A DNA stretch of 64,000 nt, from the NCBI RefSeq assembly GCF_902498185.1, contig NZ_CABVIX010000003.1:248001-312000 (forward strand). Direction: 5' to 3'. Numbering within the stretch: the first letter of the stretch is position 1; every line of letters starts with the position of its first letter. The notes beneath the pieces are model-generated. The model was given only the letters and a program-made list of their open reading frames with translations. It did no database searches and was not told where the DNA came from. Shown in pieces: positions 12,213-21,353 of the stretch. The translations under genes were made by a program, and so were the position numbers. The DNA comes from Pseudomonas fluorescens. Lineage in GTDB: Bacteria; Pseudomonadota; Gammaproteobacteria; Pseudomonadales; Pseudomonadaceae.

Positions 12213-12515
12213 TCAGCCCGCCAGCACCTCTTCCAGGTCATAGACCTGGGCAATTTCCTGCATGTCTTCGGGTATGCCACGCAACTGGCAGGTCTTCCCG
12301 GCGGACTGGCCATCACGCATGAAGGCCAGCAGCAGCGACAACCCGACACTCGAAGACTTGACCACACCGGAGCAGTCGAGCACCAGGCGCGGCTCGCGGC
12401 AGGCGCCGATCAGCGTCTTGCCCTCCTTGCGCAGGGCTGGACCGCTACGGTAGTCGAGCACGCCCGCCAGGCGCAGGACGCCCGGCTCGGCCATGCTTAC
12501 GCCCGCCTCGCTCAT
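12213..12515 (-). CDS. mlaB: STAS-domain protein MlaB
   Basis: A 100-residue STAS-domain protein that binds the MlaF ATPase and controls assembly of the inner-membrane MlaFEDB phospholipid transporter. The STAS core is seen in LRLAGVLDYRSGPALRKEG and LVLDCSGVVKSSSVGLSLL, with the conserved serine cluster after the second beta strand. Its ATG overlaps the mlaC stop by four bases. Confidence 0.88.
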   Translation of the reverse strand: MSEAGVSMAEPGVLRLAGVLDYRSGPALRKEGKTLIGACREPRLVLDCSGVVKSSSVGLSLLLAFMRDGQSAGKTCQLRGIPEDMQEIAQVYDLEEVLAG

Positions 12516-13165
12516 TGCACTTCCTTCTCGGGCGAGGTGTCGGCGGTCTGCTTGGCCTTGGCCACTTCACCTGCCCAGCCGTCGATGGTCTTGTCCAGGT
12601 CGTTGCCATTGCGCGACATGGCATCGGCGAACTGATCGCGGAACAGCTTGCCGATGTTGATGCCATTGACGATCACGTTACGTACTTTCCACTCGCCGCC
12701 GATTTTTTCAAGGGTGTACGAAACCGGATACATCGCACCGTTGTTGCCGGTCACTTTCATGCCGACGCTGGTGCGCTCGCCGCTTTCATCCTTGGCGGGA
12801 TCGACCTTGATGCCCTGGTTGTTGTATTCCAGCAGGGCATTGCCATAGAACTGCATCAGGCTGCGCTTGAAGTTTTCCTGGAATCGCTGCATCTGCGCAG
12901 GTGTTGCCTTGCGCGAATACTTGACGGTCATGATGCTTCTGGAGATGCCATCGGCATCGACGACCGGGCCCAGAATACCGTTGAGCGCCTGGTAGAACGC
13001 CTCGCGGTTGGTCTGGTAGGTCTGCTTGTTGGCCTGAAGGTCGGACAGCAGCTTGTCGGTGGTGCCCTGGATCACCTCATGGGCCGATTGGCCGGGTGCC
13101 GCCATTGCCAGCATCGGCAGGGAGGCCATTAGAACCAGCAGGCCACGTCGCAGAATCGAGATCAT
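12512..13165 (-). CDS. mlaC: Phospholipid-binding periplasmic protein MlaC
   Basis: The 217-residue product begins with a Sec signal peptide (MISILRRGLLVLMASLPMLA, cleavage probably after MAMA). The mature part fits the Tol-Tol-Ttg2/MlaC family (NREAFYQALNGILGPVVD, RFQENFKRSLMQFYGNALLEY). It ferries phospholipids between the outer-membrane complex and MlaFEDB. In Pseudomonas it is also called Ttg2D. It overlaps mlaB by four bases. Confidence 0.92.
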   Translation of the reverse strand: MISILRRGLLVLMASLPMLAMAAPGQSAHEVIQGTTDKLLSDLQANKQTYQTNREAFYQALNGILGPVVDADGISRSIMTVKYSRKATPAQMQRFQENFKRSLMQFYGNALLEYNNQGIKVDPAKDESGERTSVGMKVTGNNGAMYPVSYTLEKIGGEWKVRNVIVNGINIGKLFRDQFADAMSRNGNDLDKTIDGWAGEVAKAKQTADTSPEKEVQ

Positions 13166-13186
13166 GAAAACTCCTTATTCGCTTGT

Positions 13187-13654
13187 CTATTTAGCTTCTT
13201 TGCCAACGGAATTGAGCAGGAACTTGCCAATCAGATCTTCCAGCACCAGCGACGACTGGGTGTCATGGATGACACCTTCATCCTTGAGCACCGCCTCCTC
13301 GCCGCCCACGCTCAGACCAATGTACTTCTCGCCGAGCAACCCTGCGGTCAGGATCGAGGCAGTGGAGTCGGTCGGCAGGTTGTCGACCGACTTGTCCAGC
13401 TGCAGCGTCACCCGGCCGGTGTAGGAATCACGGTCCAGGTCGATGGCGGTGACCTTGCCGATGGTCACGCCCGCCATGGTCACCTTGGCTCTGACAGTCA
13501 AACCGGCGATATTGTCGAAGTAGGCATAAACTTTATAGGTATCGGTACTCGGGCTGGCGGACAGGCCACTGACGCGCAAGGCCAGCAGCAGCAGCGCCAG
13601 GATTCCGGCCAGGAGGAACAGGCCGACACCGATTTCCAGGGTGCGGTTTTGCAT
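13187..13654 (-). CDS. mlaD: MCE-domain phospholipid transport protein MlaD
   Basis: A 155-residue protein with one N-terminal transmembrane helix (residues about 8-28, GVGLFLLAGILALLLLA) and a single MCE domain (AYFDNIAGLTVRAKVTMAGV, VGKV-like IGKVTAID). It forms the hexameric periplasmic ring of the Mla transporter. I chose the ATG at 13654, which shares one base with the mlaE stop (TGATG). A longer open frame upstream lies inside mlaE and is not MCE-like. Confidence 0.93.
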   Translation of the reverse strand: MQNRTLEIGVGLFLLAGILALLLLALRVSGLSASPSTDTYKVYAYFDNIAGLTVRAKVTMAGVTIGKVTAIDLDRDSYTGRVTLQLDKSVDNLPTDSTASILTAGLLGEKYIGLSVGGEEAVLKDEGVIHDTQSSLVLEDLIGKFLLNSVGKEAK

Positions 13655-14454
13655 CAGAAATCTCCAAACATCAAAGCGGTCAGAATAAAGTCCAGACCCA
13701 GTACTGCCAGCGAGGCATAGACCACGGTCTTGGTGGTGGCACGGCTGATCCCCTCTGAGGTGGGCTCGCAGTCGTAACCCTGGAATACGGCAATCCAGGT
13801 GACGACGAAGGCAAAGACCAGGCTCTTGGCCAGCCCGTTCAACACGTCGTCGGTAAAGGAGACACTGTTCTGCATGTTCGCCCAGAACGAACCTTCGTAG
13901 ACGCCGAGCCAGTCGACGGCGACCCACGAGCCGCCCCAGATGCCCACCACGCTGAAGATCAGCGCCAGCAGCGGCAGCGAGATGAAGCCCGCCCACAGGC
14001 GCGGGGCGACGATGTACTTGAGCGGGTCGACGCCGATCATTTCAAGGCTCGACAGCTGCTCGGTGGATTTCATGTTGCCGATCTCGGCGGTCAGCGCCGA
14101 ACCGGCCCGGCCTGCGAACAGCAACGCGGTGACCACCGGCCCCAGTTCGCGCAGCAGCGTCAGGGCCACCATCTGCCCCACTGCCTGCTCCGAACCGTAC
14201 TGGGTCAGGATGCTGTATCCCTGGAGCGCCAGCACCATGCCGATGAACATCCCCGACACGACGATGATGGCCAGCGACAGCACGCCGACCGAGTAGAGCT
14301 GCTTGACCAGCAGCTGGAAGCTGCCGCCGATGCCGCCACGACCGATCAGGGCGTGCCCCAGGAACAGGCACGAACGGCCAAGCACCGCGATCACATCAAT
14401 GGCCGAGCGACCGAACAGCCGCACGCGTTCGAGTAACGATTTCTTGCGCATCAA
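13654..14454 (-). CDS. mlaE: Mla ABC transporter permease MlaE
   Basis: The 266-residue integral membrane protein has an amphipathic N-terminus and about five hydrophobic segments. The MlaE/YrbE signature [24 protein letters not shown] is complete, followed by [25 protein letters not shown]. It is the permease of the phospholipid ABC system. The start overlaps the mlaF stop by four bases. Confidence 0.95.
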   Translation of the reverse strand: MMRKKSLLERVRLFGRSAIDVIAVLGRSCLFLGHALIGRGGIGGSFQLLVKQLYSVGVLSLAIIVVSGMFIGMVLALQGYSILTQYGSEQAVGQMVALTLLRELGPVVTALLFAGRAGSALTAEIGNMKSTEQLSSLEMIGVDPLKYIVAPRLWAGFISLPLLALIFSVVGIWGGSWVAVDWLGVYEGSFWANMQNSVSFTDDVLNGLAKSLVFAFVVTWIAVFQGYDCEPTSEGISRATTKTVVYASLAVLGLDFILTALMFGDF

Positions 14455-15260
14455 CGCGCCCCCAGCAGATCGGCGCGGTAATCAGGCGCAGGAAAATGGA
14501 AAGGTACCGGACCGTCCGGGTCACCCTTCATGAATTGGCGGATGCGCGGGTTGTCCGAGCCCATCAGTTCGCCGGGCGTACCCTGCCCCAGCACCTGGCC
14601 ATCGCCGACCACGTAGATGTAGTCGGCGATGCTCGCGGTTTCGGCGAGGTCGTGGGACACCACGATGCTGGTGATCCCCAGGGCGTCGTTGAGCAGGCGG
14701 ATCAGGCGCACCAACACGCCCATGGCGATCGGATCCTGACCGACGAATGGCTCGTCATACATGAGGATCTGCGGATCCAGCGCAATGGCCCGGGCCAGCG
14801 CCACGCGGCGCTTCATGCCACCGGAAAGCTCGTCGGGCATCAGCTCGATGGCGCCACGAAGGCCCACGGCCTGCAACTTCATCAGCACGATGTCGCGGAT
14901 CATCTCTTCGGACAGCTGGGTATGCACGCGCAGCGGAAACGCGACGTTCTCGAAGACATCAAGGTCGGTGAACAGGGCGCCGCTCTGGAACAGCACGCCC
15001 ATCTGCTTGCGGGCGTCGAAAAGATCGCCACGGGACAATGTCGGCAGGTTCTGCCCGGCCACCCACACCTCGCCGCTGGACGGGCGCAACTGCGCGCCCA
15101 TCAGGCGCAGCAACGTAGTCTTGCCGCAGCCTGAAGGGCCCATGATGCCGGTCACCTTGCCACGGGGAATACGTATGTCGACATTGTTGAAAATGCTGCG
15201 CGAACCGCGCTTGAAGGTGACGCCCTTCAACTCGACCGCCCAGGCGCTATCCACACTCAT
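14451..15260 (-). CDS. mlaF: Mla ABC transporter ATP-binding protein MlaF
   Basis: This 269-residue ATPase powers MlaFEDB. It has Walker [10 protein letters not shown], the signature [14 protein letters not shown], Walker B ILMYDEPF and the switch His in VVSHDL. The ATG at 15260 follows AAGGAGTCAAG, a strong ribosome-binding site, so I prefer it to the longer open frame. It is first in the mla operon and diverges from kdsD. Confidence 0.95.
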   Translation of the reverse strand: MSVDSAWAVELKGVTFKRGSRSIFNNVDIRIPRGKVTGIMGPSGCGKTTLLRLMGAQLRPSSGEVWVAGQNLPTLSRGDLFDARKQMGVLFQSGALFTDLDVFENVAFPLRVHTQLSEEMIRDIVLMKLQAVGLRGAIELMPDELSGGMKRRVALARAIALDPQILMYDEPFVGQDPIAMGVLVRLIRLLNDALGITSIVVSHDLAETASIADYIYVVGDGQVLGQGTPGELMGSDNPRIRQFMKGDPDGPVPFHFPAPDYRADLLGAR

Positions 15261-15431
15261 CTTGACTCCTTGCGATGCGGCCTCGTCAACTAGACGTCTG
15301 CCCCCATCATGGAGGCACACACGCCCCCGAGCGGGCCGGACAGCGGCGAACTATAGCACCCGACGCAGGTGCGCCCCAAGACCGTCACCGCGCTCGTTCA
15401 GCGCGGCGGCGATCACCGGCGACCCAGCTGT

Positions 15432-15472
15432 GACAATGACAAGGTGAGGGTTTCTCACATTGTCGCTATAAT
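15432..15472 (+). promoter_or_regulatory. kdsD promoter -10 with overlapping inverted repeats
   Basis: A perfect -10 hexamer TATAAT lies at 15467-15472, 35 bases before the kdsD ATG. Just upstream, GACAAT (15432-15437) pairs with ATTGTC (15459-15464) and, inside it, GTGAG (15444-15448) pairs with CTCAC (15454-15458). No good -35 is seen at 17 bases, so an activator or repressor could bind this dyad. The region also serves the divergent mla operon. Confidence 0.55.
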
Positions 15473-15506
15473 CGGCGACTTTTCATCAGGCAATCCTTTT
15501 TCCGCT

Positions 15507-16481
15507 ATGAGCCAATCCAGCGAGCTGATCCAATCCGCCCAGCGCACCCTGCGCCTCGAACTCGAAGCCGTAGAAGGCCTGAAGGCCCGTATCGACGCCA
15601 GTTTCGTGAAGGCGTGCGAGCTGATCCTGGCCAGCACCGGCCGCGTCGTGGTGGTCGGCATGGGCAAATCGGGCCATATCGGCAACAAGATCGCCGCGAC
15701 CCTTGCCAGCACCGGCACGCCGGCTTTCTTCGTGCATCCGGCCGAGGCCAGTCATGGCGACATGGGCATGATCACCCGTGACGACGTCATCCTGGCGCTG
15801 TCGAACTCCGGCAGCACTGCCGAAATCATCACCCTGCTGCCGCTGATCAAGCGCCTGGGCATCAAGATGATCAGCCTGACCGGCAACCCTGACTCGCCGC
15901 TGGCCCAGGCCGCGGAGGCCAATCTCGATGCCCGCGTGGAGCACGAGGCCTGCCCGCTGAACCTTGCGCCTACTTCATCGACCACTGCGGCACTGGTGCT
16001 CGGCGACGCCCTCGCGATCGCCCTGCTCGAAGCCCGCGGCTTCACCGCCGAGGACTTCGCGTTCTCGCACCCGGGCGGCGCCCTCGGCCGCCGCCTGCTG
16101 CTCAAGGTGGAGAACGTGATGCATTCGGGCGCTGAACTGCCCCAGGTGCAACGCGGCACGTTACTCAAGGAAGCACTCCTTGAAATGTCCCGCAAAGGTC
16201 TGGGCATGACCATCATCGCAGAAGCCGACGGACGGCTGGCCGGCATTTTTACCGACGGCGACCTGCGACGCAGCCTGGACCGCAACATCGATGTGCACAC
16301 CACCCTCATCGACGAAGTCATGACGGTCCACGGCAAGACCGCACGCCCCGACATGCTCGCCGCCGAGGCACTGAAGATCATGGAAGACCACAAGATTGGC
16401 GCGCTGGTGGTGGTCGACAAGGCCGACCTTCCGGTCGGCGCGCTGAACATGCATGACCTGCTACGCGCCGGAGTGATGTGA
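15507..16481 (+). CDS. kdsD: Arabinose-5-phosphate isomerase
   Basis: It interconverts ribulose 5-phosphate and arabinose 5-phosphate, the first step toward KDO for LPS. The 324-residue product has an N-terminal SIS domain (VVVGMGKSGHIGNKIAATLAS, LALSNSGSTAEI) and two C-terminal CBS domains (VMHSGAELPQV onward and VMTVHGKTARPDM onward). I chose the ATG at 15507 since it follows the -10 by a normal leader length. Its stop shares one base with the kdsC start. Confidence 0.95.
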   Translation: MSQSSELIQSAQRTLRLELEAVEGLKARIDASFVKACELILASTGRVVVVGMGKSGHIGNKIAATLASTGTPAFFVHPAEASHGDMGMITRDDVILALSNSGSTAEIITLLPLIKRLGIKMISLTGNPDSPLAQAAEANLDARVEHEACPLNLAPTSSTTAALVLGDALAIALLEARGFTAEDFAFSHPGGALGRRLLLKVENVMHSGAELPQVQRGTLLKEALLEMSRKGLGMTIIAEADGRLAGIFTDGDLRRSLDRNIDVHTTLIDEVMTVHGKTARPDMLAAEALKIMEDHKIGALVVVDKADLPVGALNMHDLLRAGVM

Positions 16482-17005
16482 TGAACGACGAACTGATGCA
16501 ACGCGGCAAGGCGATCAAGCTGGCAGTCTTCGATGTCGATGGCGTGCTCACCGATGGCCGCCTGTACTTTCTCGAGGATGGGAGCGAGTTCAAGACCTTC
16601 AATACGCTCGACGGCCAGGGCATCAAGATGCTCATGGCCTCGGGCGTGACCACGGCGATCATCAGCGGGCGCAAGACCCCGGTGGTCGAGCGGCGCGCCA
16701 GGAACCTGGGCATACCGCACCTGTTCCAGGGCCGCGAGGACAAACTGGTGGTGCTGGACGGGCTTCTTGCCCAACTCGATCTAAGCTATGAGCAGGTCGC
16801 CTACCTGGGCGATGATCTTCCGGACCTGCCGGTGATCCGCCGCGTGGGCCTGGGCATGGCCGTGGCCAGTGCCGCTCCCTTCGTACGCCAGCATGCCCAC
16901 GGTGTTACCCTGGCCCGCGGCGGCGAAGGTGCCGCGCGCGAGTTCTGCGAACTGATCCTGCAGGCCCAGGGCAACCTGGACGCCGCCAACGCCCATTACC
17001 TGTAG
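16481..17005 (+). CDS. kdsC: KDO-8-phosphate phosphatase
   Basis: A 174-residue HAD-family phosphatase that releases phosphate from KDO-8-phosphate. The HAD nucleophile and acid are Asp18 and Asp20 in FDVDGVLTDG; later motifs are SGRKTPVVERRA and YLGDDLPDLPVI. It has no cap domain, as usual for tetrameric KdsC. The ATG at 16481 overlaps the kdsD stop by one base; a GTG one codon earlier is possible. Confidence 0.95.
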   Translation: MNDELMQRGKAIKLAVFDVDGVLTDGRLYFLEDGSEFKTFNTLDGQGIKMLMASGVTTAIISGRKTPVVERRARNLGIPHLFQGREDKLVVLDGLLAQLDLSYEQVAYLGDDLPDLPVIRRVGLGMAVASAAPFVRQHAHGVTLARGGEGAAREFCELILQAQGNLDAANAHYL

Positions 17006-17013
17006 AGCCATCC

Positions 17014-17586
17014 ATGTTCAGCAAGAAAATCCGCACCCTCGCGCTGTTCAGCGTGATAACCGCCCTGCTGGTGGCGGTTGGCTACTGGAATATCAGCCCC
17101 GAGAGCTTCCTCGACAAGCCGGTGGCCCAGGTGGACGAGAGCGCGATCGACTACTATGCGGTCAACGCCCATACCGTGCAGTTCATGCCGGACGGCAAGC
17201 TGCAATACGAGATGACCGCCGACAAGGTCGAGCACCTGAAGGCCAGCGAAGTCACCCTGCTGACCACGCCGGACCTGCACCTGTATCGCGGCACTGAGTT
17301 CCCGTGGCATGTGCAGAGCGAACGCGCCGAGGTCAACCCCGATGGCACCGAGGTCGAGCTGATCGACTCGGTCCGGGTCGCCCGCATCGACGAAAAAAAG
17401 CGCGAGATGATCATCACCAGCTCCCGCATGACCGTATTCCCGCAGAAGCAATATGCGCAAACCGAGCAAGCCGTTAGAATCGACGGCGCCGGTGGCACCA
17501 CTACGGGCAATGGAATGAAAGCGTATTTGAAAGACGGCAGGATGGACCTGCTGTCCAACGTAAGAGGACAGTATGAGGCTCGTTAA
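17014..17586 (+). CDS. lptC: LPS export protein LptC
   Basis: The 190-residue bitopic protein has one N-terminal transmembrane helix (residues 7-25, TLALFSVITALLVAVGYW) and a periplasmic beta-jellyroll domain (QFMPDGKLQYEMTADKVEH, ERAEVNPDGTEVELI). It links the LptBFG pump to LptA. lptA starts 14 bases before its end, so the pair is translationally coupled. lptF and lptG are not in the window; in Pseudomonas they lie elsewhere. Confidence 0.93.
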   Translation: MFSKKIRTLALFSVITALLVAVGYWNISPESFLDKPVAQVDESAIDYYAVNAHTVQFMPDGKLQYEMTADKVEHLKASEVTLLTTPDLHLYRGTEFPWHVQSERAEVNPDGTEVELIDSVRVARIDEKKREMIITSSRMTVFPQKQYAQTEQAVRIDGAGGTTTGNGMKAYLKDGRMDLLSNVRGQYEAR

Positions 17587-18097
17587 AACCCTCCCTTTTT
17601 TGCTCAGCCTGAGCGCAGCACTGGGAAGCGCGAGCGCCTGGGCCCTGCCAACCGACCGTGACCAGCCAATCCGCATCCAGGCCGACAACGCGCACCTGGA
17701 TGACAAGCAAGGCGTGGCCACCTATACGGGCGATGTCATCATCACCCAGGGGTCGATGAAGATCACCGGCAACACCGTGACCCTTACCCGCGCCGCCAAC
17801 GGCGACATCGACGTGGTCACCTCGGTGGGCAACCTGGCCTACTTCGAGCAGCAGCAGAGCGCTGCCAAGCCCGACAAGATGAAAGGCTGGGCCGTCACCA
17901 TCCAGTACCAGTCGCAGAAAGAGCTGGTGATCCTCACCGACCGCGCCAAGGTCGAGAACGAGGGCAATACCACCGAAGGCGAGAAGATCGTCTACAACAC
18001 CCAGACCCAGGTGGCCACCGCCGGCCGTGGCGGCAACGTGACCACGCCGCGCCAGCGTATCGACATGGTGATCCAGCCGAAGAAGAAGGCCGAGTAG
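17573..18097 (+). CDS. lptA: LPS transport periplasmic protein LptA
   Basis: The 174-residue product begins with a signal peptide ending around ASAWA. The mature part is the OstA/LptA jellyroll (DQPIRIQADNAHLDDKQG, YTGDVIITQGSMKITGNTVT) that bridges the periplasm for LPS. The C-terminus is Lys-rich. Its stop is immediately followed by the lptB ATG. Confidence 0.94.
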   Translation: MRLVKTLPFLLSLSAALGSASAWALPTDRDQPIRIQADNAHLDDKQGVATYTGDVIITQGSMKITGNTVTLTRAANGDIDVVTSVGNLAYFEQQQSAAKPDKMKGWAVTIQYQSQKELVILTDRAKVENEGNTTEGEKIVYNTQTQVATAGRGGNVTTPRQRIDMVIQPKKKAE

Positions 18098-18823
18098 ATG
18101 GCGACCCTCAAAGCCCAGCATCTGGCCAAGAGCTACAAGAGCCGGCAAGTCGTGCGCGATGTCAGCCTGTCGATCGACAGTGGCCAGATCGTCGGCCTGC
18201 TTGGCCCCAACGGCGCCGGCAAGACCACCTGCTTCTACATGATCGTCGGCCTGGTGCAGGCTGACCAGGGCCGCGTGCTGATCGATGACCTGGACGTCAG
18301 TCACCAGCCCATGCACGGCCGCGCCAAGGCCGGCATCGGCTATCTGCCGCAGGAAGCGTCGATCTTCCGCAAGCTCTCGGTAGCCGACAACATCATGGCG
18401 ATCCTCGAGACCCGCAAGGACATCGACCGCGACGGCCGCCGCAAGGAGCTGGAAAGCCTGCTGCAGGAGTTCCACATCAGCCACATCCGCGACAACCTGG
18501 GCATGAGCCTGTCCGGTGGTGAACGCCGCCGGGTCGAGATCGCCCGCGCCCTGGCTACCGCTCCGAAGTTCATCCTGCTCGACGAGCCCTTTGCCGGTGT
18601 CGACCCGATCTCGGTCGGCGACATCAAGCAGATCATCCATCACCTCAAGGCCAAGGGCATCGGCGTGCTGATCACCGACCACAACGTGCGCGAGACTCTG
18701 GATATCTGCGAAACTGCGTACATCGTCAACGATGGCCAGCTCATCGCCGAGGGCGACGCTGAAACCATCCTGGCGAATGACCTGGTCAAGGAGGTATACC
18801 TGGGCCACGAGTTCCGGCTCTAG
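18098..18823 (+). CDS. lptB: LPS export ABC transporter ATP-binding protein LptB
   Basis: The 241-residue ATPase drives LPS extraction by LptB2FG. Motifs: Walker [11 protein letters not shown]-loop [14 protein letters not shown] (typical of LptB), signature [15 protein letters not shown], Walker [14 protein letters not shown], and switch His in [10 protein letters not shown]. It starts directly at the end of lptA. Confidence 0.96.
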   Translation: MATLKAQHLAKSYKSRQVVRDVSLSIDSGQIVGLLGPNGAGKTTCFYMIVGLVQADQGRVLIDDLDVSHQPMHGRAKAGIGYLPQEASIFRKLSVADNIMAILETRKDIDRDGRRKELESLLQEFHISHIRDNLGMSLSGGERRRVEIARALATAPKFILLDEPFAGVDPISVGDIKQIIHHLKAKGIGVLITDHNVRETLDICETAYIVNDGQLIAEGDAETILANDLVKEVYLGHEFRL

Positions 18824-18908
18824 GTCTGGTTGGCCCGGGCACTGGCAATCCGGCTGGTTTACGGCTTAATTGTTACAGTGCTCTAGGCAAACGCTCCAAT
18901 TTCAGGCA

Positions 18909-18968
18909 TATAACTTGCTTAAAATTGGCGCTTCGGCGCCACTGTGTAGTGGATGGCGCATGTGCGCC
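18909..18968 (+). promoter_or_regulatory. rpoN leader: possible -10 boxes and two stable hairpins
   Basis: Candidate -10 hexamers TATAAC (18909-18914) and TAAAAT (18920-18925) precede two GC hairpins: TGGCGC-TTCG-GCGCCA (18926-18941), with a UUCG-type tetraloop, and GGCGCA-TG-TGCGCC (18955-18968). Neither has a T run, so they look like leader structure more than terminators. No clear -35 box was found. Confidence 0.5.
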
Positions 18969-18994
18969 GGCGAATAAGGTGTTAAGCCCCTGCC

Positions 18995-20488
18995 ATGAAA
19001 CCATCGCTCGTCCTAAAAATGGGCCAGCAACTGACGATGACCCCGCAGTTGCAACAGGCCATCCGTCTGCTCCAGCTCTCGACCCTGGATCTTCAGCAGG
19101 AAATCCAGGAAGCGCTGGAGTCCAATCCAATGCTCGAACGCCAGGAAGACGGCGAGGATTTCGACAACAGCGACCCCATGGCCGACAGCCCCGAGAGCAA
19201 GCCGCCTGCCGAAACGCAGGAGACCAGCTTCCAGGAAAGCGCGCCCACCGTGGAAAACCTCGAGGAGGGCGACTGGGGCGAGCGCATCCCCAATGAGCTT
19301 CCCGTCGACACCGCCTGGGAAGACATCTACCAGACCAGCGCCAGCAGCCTGCCCAGCAACGACGATGACGAGTGGGACTTCACTACCCGCACCTCGGTGG
19401 GTGAAAGCCTGCAGAGCCATCTGCTGTGGCAGTTGAACCTGGCGCCCATGTCCGACACCGACCGGCTGATCGCGGTGACGCTGATCGACTGCATCAACCC
19501 CCAGGGCTACCTGGAAGAATCCCTGGAGGAGGTCTGCGCCTCCTTCGACGCGGAACTGGACATCGAGCTCGACGAAGTCGAAGCCGTGCTGCACCGCATC
19601 CAGCAGTTCGAGCCCGCCGGCATCGGCGCGCGCACCTTGAGCGAATGCCTGCTGCTGCAATTGCGCCAGCTGCCTGCGAAGACGCCGTGGATGACCGAGG
19701 CGCAGCGGCTGGTCAGCGAGTTCATCGACTTGCTCGGCGGGCGCGACTACAGCCAGTTGATGCGCCGCATGAAGCTCAAGGAAGATGAACTGCGCCAGGT
19801 CATCGAGCTGGTGCAGAGTCTCAATCCGCGCCCCGGCTCGCAGATCGAGTCGAGCGAGCCGGAGTACGTGGTGCCTGACGTGATCGTGCGCAAGGACAGC
19901 GAGCGCTGGCTGGTGGAGCTGAACCAGGAGGCCGTGCCACGGCTGCGGGTCAACCCGCAATACGCAGGCTTCGTGCGCCGCGCCGACACCAGCGCAGACA
20001 ATACCTTCATGCGCAATCAGCTGCAGGAAGCTCGCTGGTTCATCAAGAGCCTGCAGAGCCGCAACGAAACGCTGATGAAGGTCGCCACGCAGATCGTCGA
20101 GCACCAGCGCGGCTTTCTCGACCATGGCGACGAGGCCATGAAGCCATTGGTGCTGCACGACATCGCCGAGGCAGTGGGCATGCACGAGTCGACCATTTCG
20201 CGGGTGACCACGCAAAAATACATGCACACCCCACGCGGCATTTACGAGCTGAAGTACTTTTTCTCCAGCCACGTAAGCACCTCCGAAGGCGGTGAATGCT
20301 CGTCCACGGCGATCCGCGCGATCATCAAGAAACTGGTTGCGGCCGAAAATCAGAAAAAGCCATTGAGTGACAGCAAGATCGCTGGTTTACTGGAGGCACA
20401 AGGCATCCAGGTAGCCCGTCGCACCGTCGCCAAGTATCGCGAGTCTCTCGGCATCGCACCGTCGAGCGAACGCAAGCGACTGATGTAG
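18995..20488 (+). CDS. rpoN: RNA polymerase sigma-54 factor
   Basis: The 497-residue sigma factor directs transcription from -24/-12 promoters with AAA+ activators (nitrogen, motility, carbon use). Region I is Gln/Leu-rich ([20 protein letters not shown]), region II is acidic (residues 45-115), and the C-terminus carries the RpoN box [10 protein letters not shown]. Length is normal. It sits before hpf, ptsN, rapZ and ptsO, the standard rpoN cluster. Confidence 0.97.
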   Translation: MKPSLVLKMGQQLTMTPQLQQAIRLLQLSTLDLQQEIQEALESNPMLERQEDGEDFDNSDPMADSPESKPPAETQETSFQESAPTVENLEEGDWGERIPNELPVDTAWEDIYQTSASSLPSNDDDEWDFTTRTSVGESLQSHLLWQLNLAPMSDTDRLIAVTLIDCINPQGYLEESLEEVCASFDAELDIELDEVEAVLHRIQQFEPAGIGARTLSECLLLQLRQLPAKTPWMTEAQRLVSEFIDLLGGRDYSQLMRRMKLKEDELRQVIELVQSLNPRPGSQIESSEPEYVVPDVIVRKDSERWLVELNQEAVPRLRVNPQYAGFVRRADTSADNTFMRNQLQEARWFIKSLQSRNETLMKVATQIVEHQRGFLDHGDEAMKPLVLHDIAEAVGMHESTISRVTTQKYMHTPRGIYELKYFFSSHVSTSEGGECSSTAIRAIIKKLVAAENQKKPLSDSKIAGLLEAQGIQVARRTVAKYRESLGIAPSSERKRLM

Positions 20489-20515
20489 CCCCCGGATGTG
20501 CCACCGCGGTTCAGT

Positions 20516-20534
20516 GGCAGGTGCAACACCTGCC
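20516..20534 (+). promoter_or_regulatory. Intercistronic hairpin rpoN-hpf
   Basis: A perfect 8-bp stem GGCAGGTG/CACCTGCC closes a 3-base loop (CAA), 32 bases before the hpf ATG. There is no T run. It may mark an RNA end or processing point between rpoN and the hpf-ptsN genes. Confidence 0.55.
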
Positions 20535-20566
20535 TCTTATGCACGGGCAACAAAAGGAGAAGCTGT

Positions 20567-20875
20567 ATGCAAGTCAACATCAGTGGACACCATGTAGAAG
20601 TCACCCCTCCCCTGCGCGACTATGTCGAGCAGAAGCTGAAACGCCTGGAGGGTCACTTCGACAAGATCACCAACGTGCAGGTCATCATGAAGGTCGAGAA
20701 ACTGCAGCAGAAGGTCGAAGCGACCCTGCAGATTCCCGGCGGTGAAGTGGTAGCCAATGCCGAGCACGAAGACATGTATGCAGCAATAGACGCCCTTACC
20801 GACAAGCTCGACCGCCAACTGAAAAAACACAAGGAAAAACAGCAAAGCCTGCTGCAAGGTGCGGCTGCTCGCTGA
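20567..20875 (+). CDS. hpf: Ribosome hibernation promoting factor (short HPF)
   Basis: A 102-residue protein of the short HPF/YhbH type that binds the 30S decoding region and promotes 100S dimers in stationary phase. The fold is recognisable in MQVNISGHHVEVTPPLRDYV, IMKVEKLQQKVEATLQIPG and the basic C-terminus (DRQLKKHKEKQ). The ATG at 20567 follows AAAGGAGAAG, a strong ribosome-binding site. Confidence 0.94.
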   Translation: MQVNISGHHVEVTPPLRDYVEQKLKRLEGHFDKITNVQVIMKVEKLQQKVEATLQIPGGEVVANAEHEDMYAAIDALTDKLDRQLKKHKEKQQSLLQGAAAR

Positions 20876-20887
20876 TCCCGCTCATCC

Positions 20888-21352
20888 ATGATCCGACTTG
20901 AATCCATCCTGACCCCCGGCCGCTCCCTCGTGAGCGTGCCGGGCGGCAGTAAAAAACGCGTGCTCCAGGAAATCGCCACCCTGATCGACAGGGAAGTGCC
21001 TGACCTCGACATGCAAGACGTCTTCGAAAGCCTGTTTGCCCGGGAGAAACTCGGGTCGACAGGTTTTGGCAATGGCATCGCCATTCCGCACTGCCGCCTC
21101 AAGGGCTGTTCGACGCCTGTCAGTGCCTTGCTGCACCTGGAAGCGCCGATCGACTACGACGCCATCGACGGCGCACCGGTAGACCTCCTGTTCGTATTGC
21201 TGGTCCCCGAAGCCGCCACCGATGCTCACCTGGAACTGCTGCGCCAGATAGCCAGCATGCTCGATCGCAAGGAGGTTCGCGAACGCCTGCGAGCCGCGAC
21301 CAGCAGCGAGGCCTTGTACCAGGTTGTCCTGGACGCACAGAACGAGCACTAA
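20888..21352 (+). CDS. ptsN: Nitrogen-related PTS EIIA protein
   Basis: The 154-residue EIIA-Ntr is the last phospho-acceptor of the nitrogen PTS and regulates potassium, carbon and nitrogen responses. The phosphorylated His is His68 in [11 protein letters not shown]. The start [14 protein letters not shown] is family-typical. It lies 12 bases after hpf. Confidence 0.95.
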   Translation: MIRLESILTPGRSLVSVPGGSKKRVLQEIATLIDREVPDLDMQDVFESLFAREKLGSTGFGNGIAIPHCRLKGCSTPVSALLHLEAPIDYDAIDGAPVDLLFVLLVPEAATDAHLELLRQIASMLDRKEVRERLRAATSSEALYQVVLDAQNEH

Positions 21353-21353
21353 C

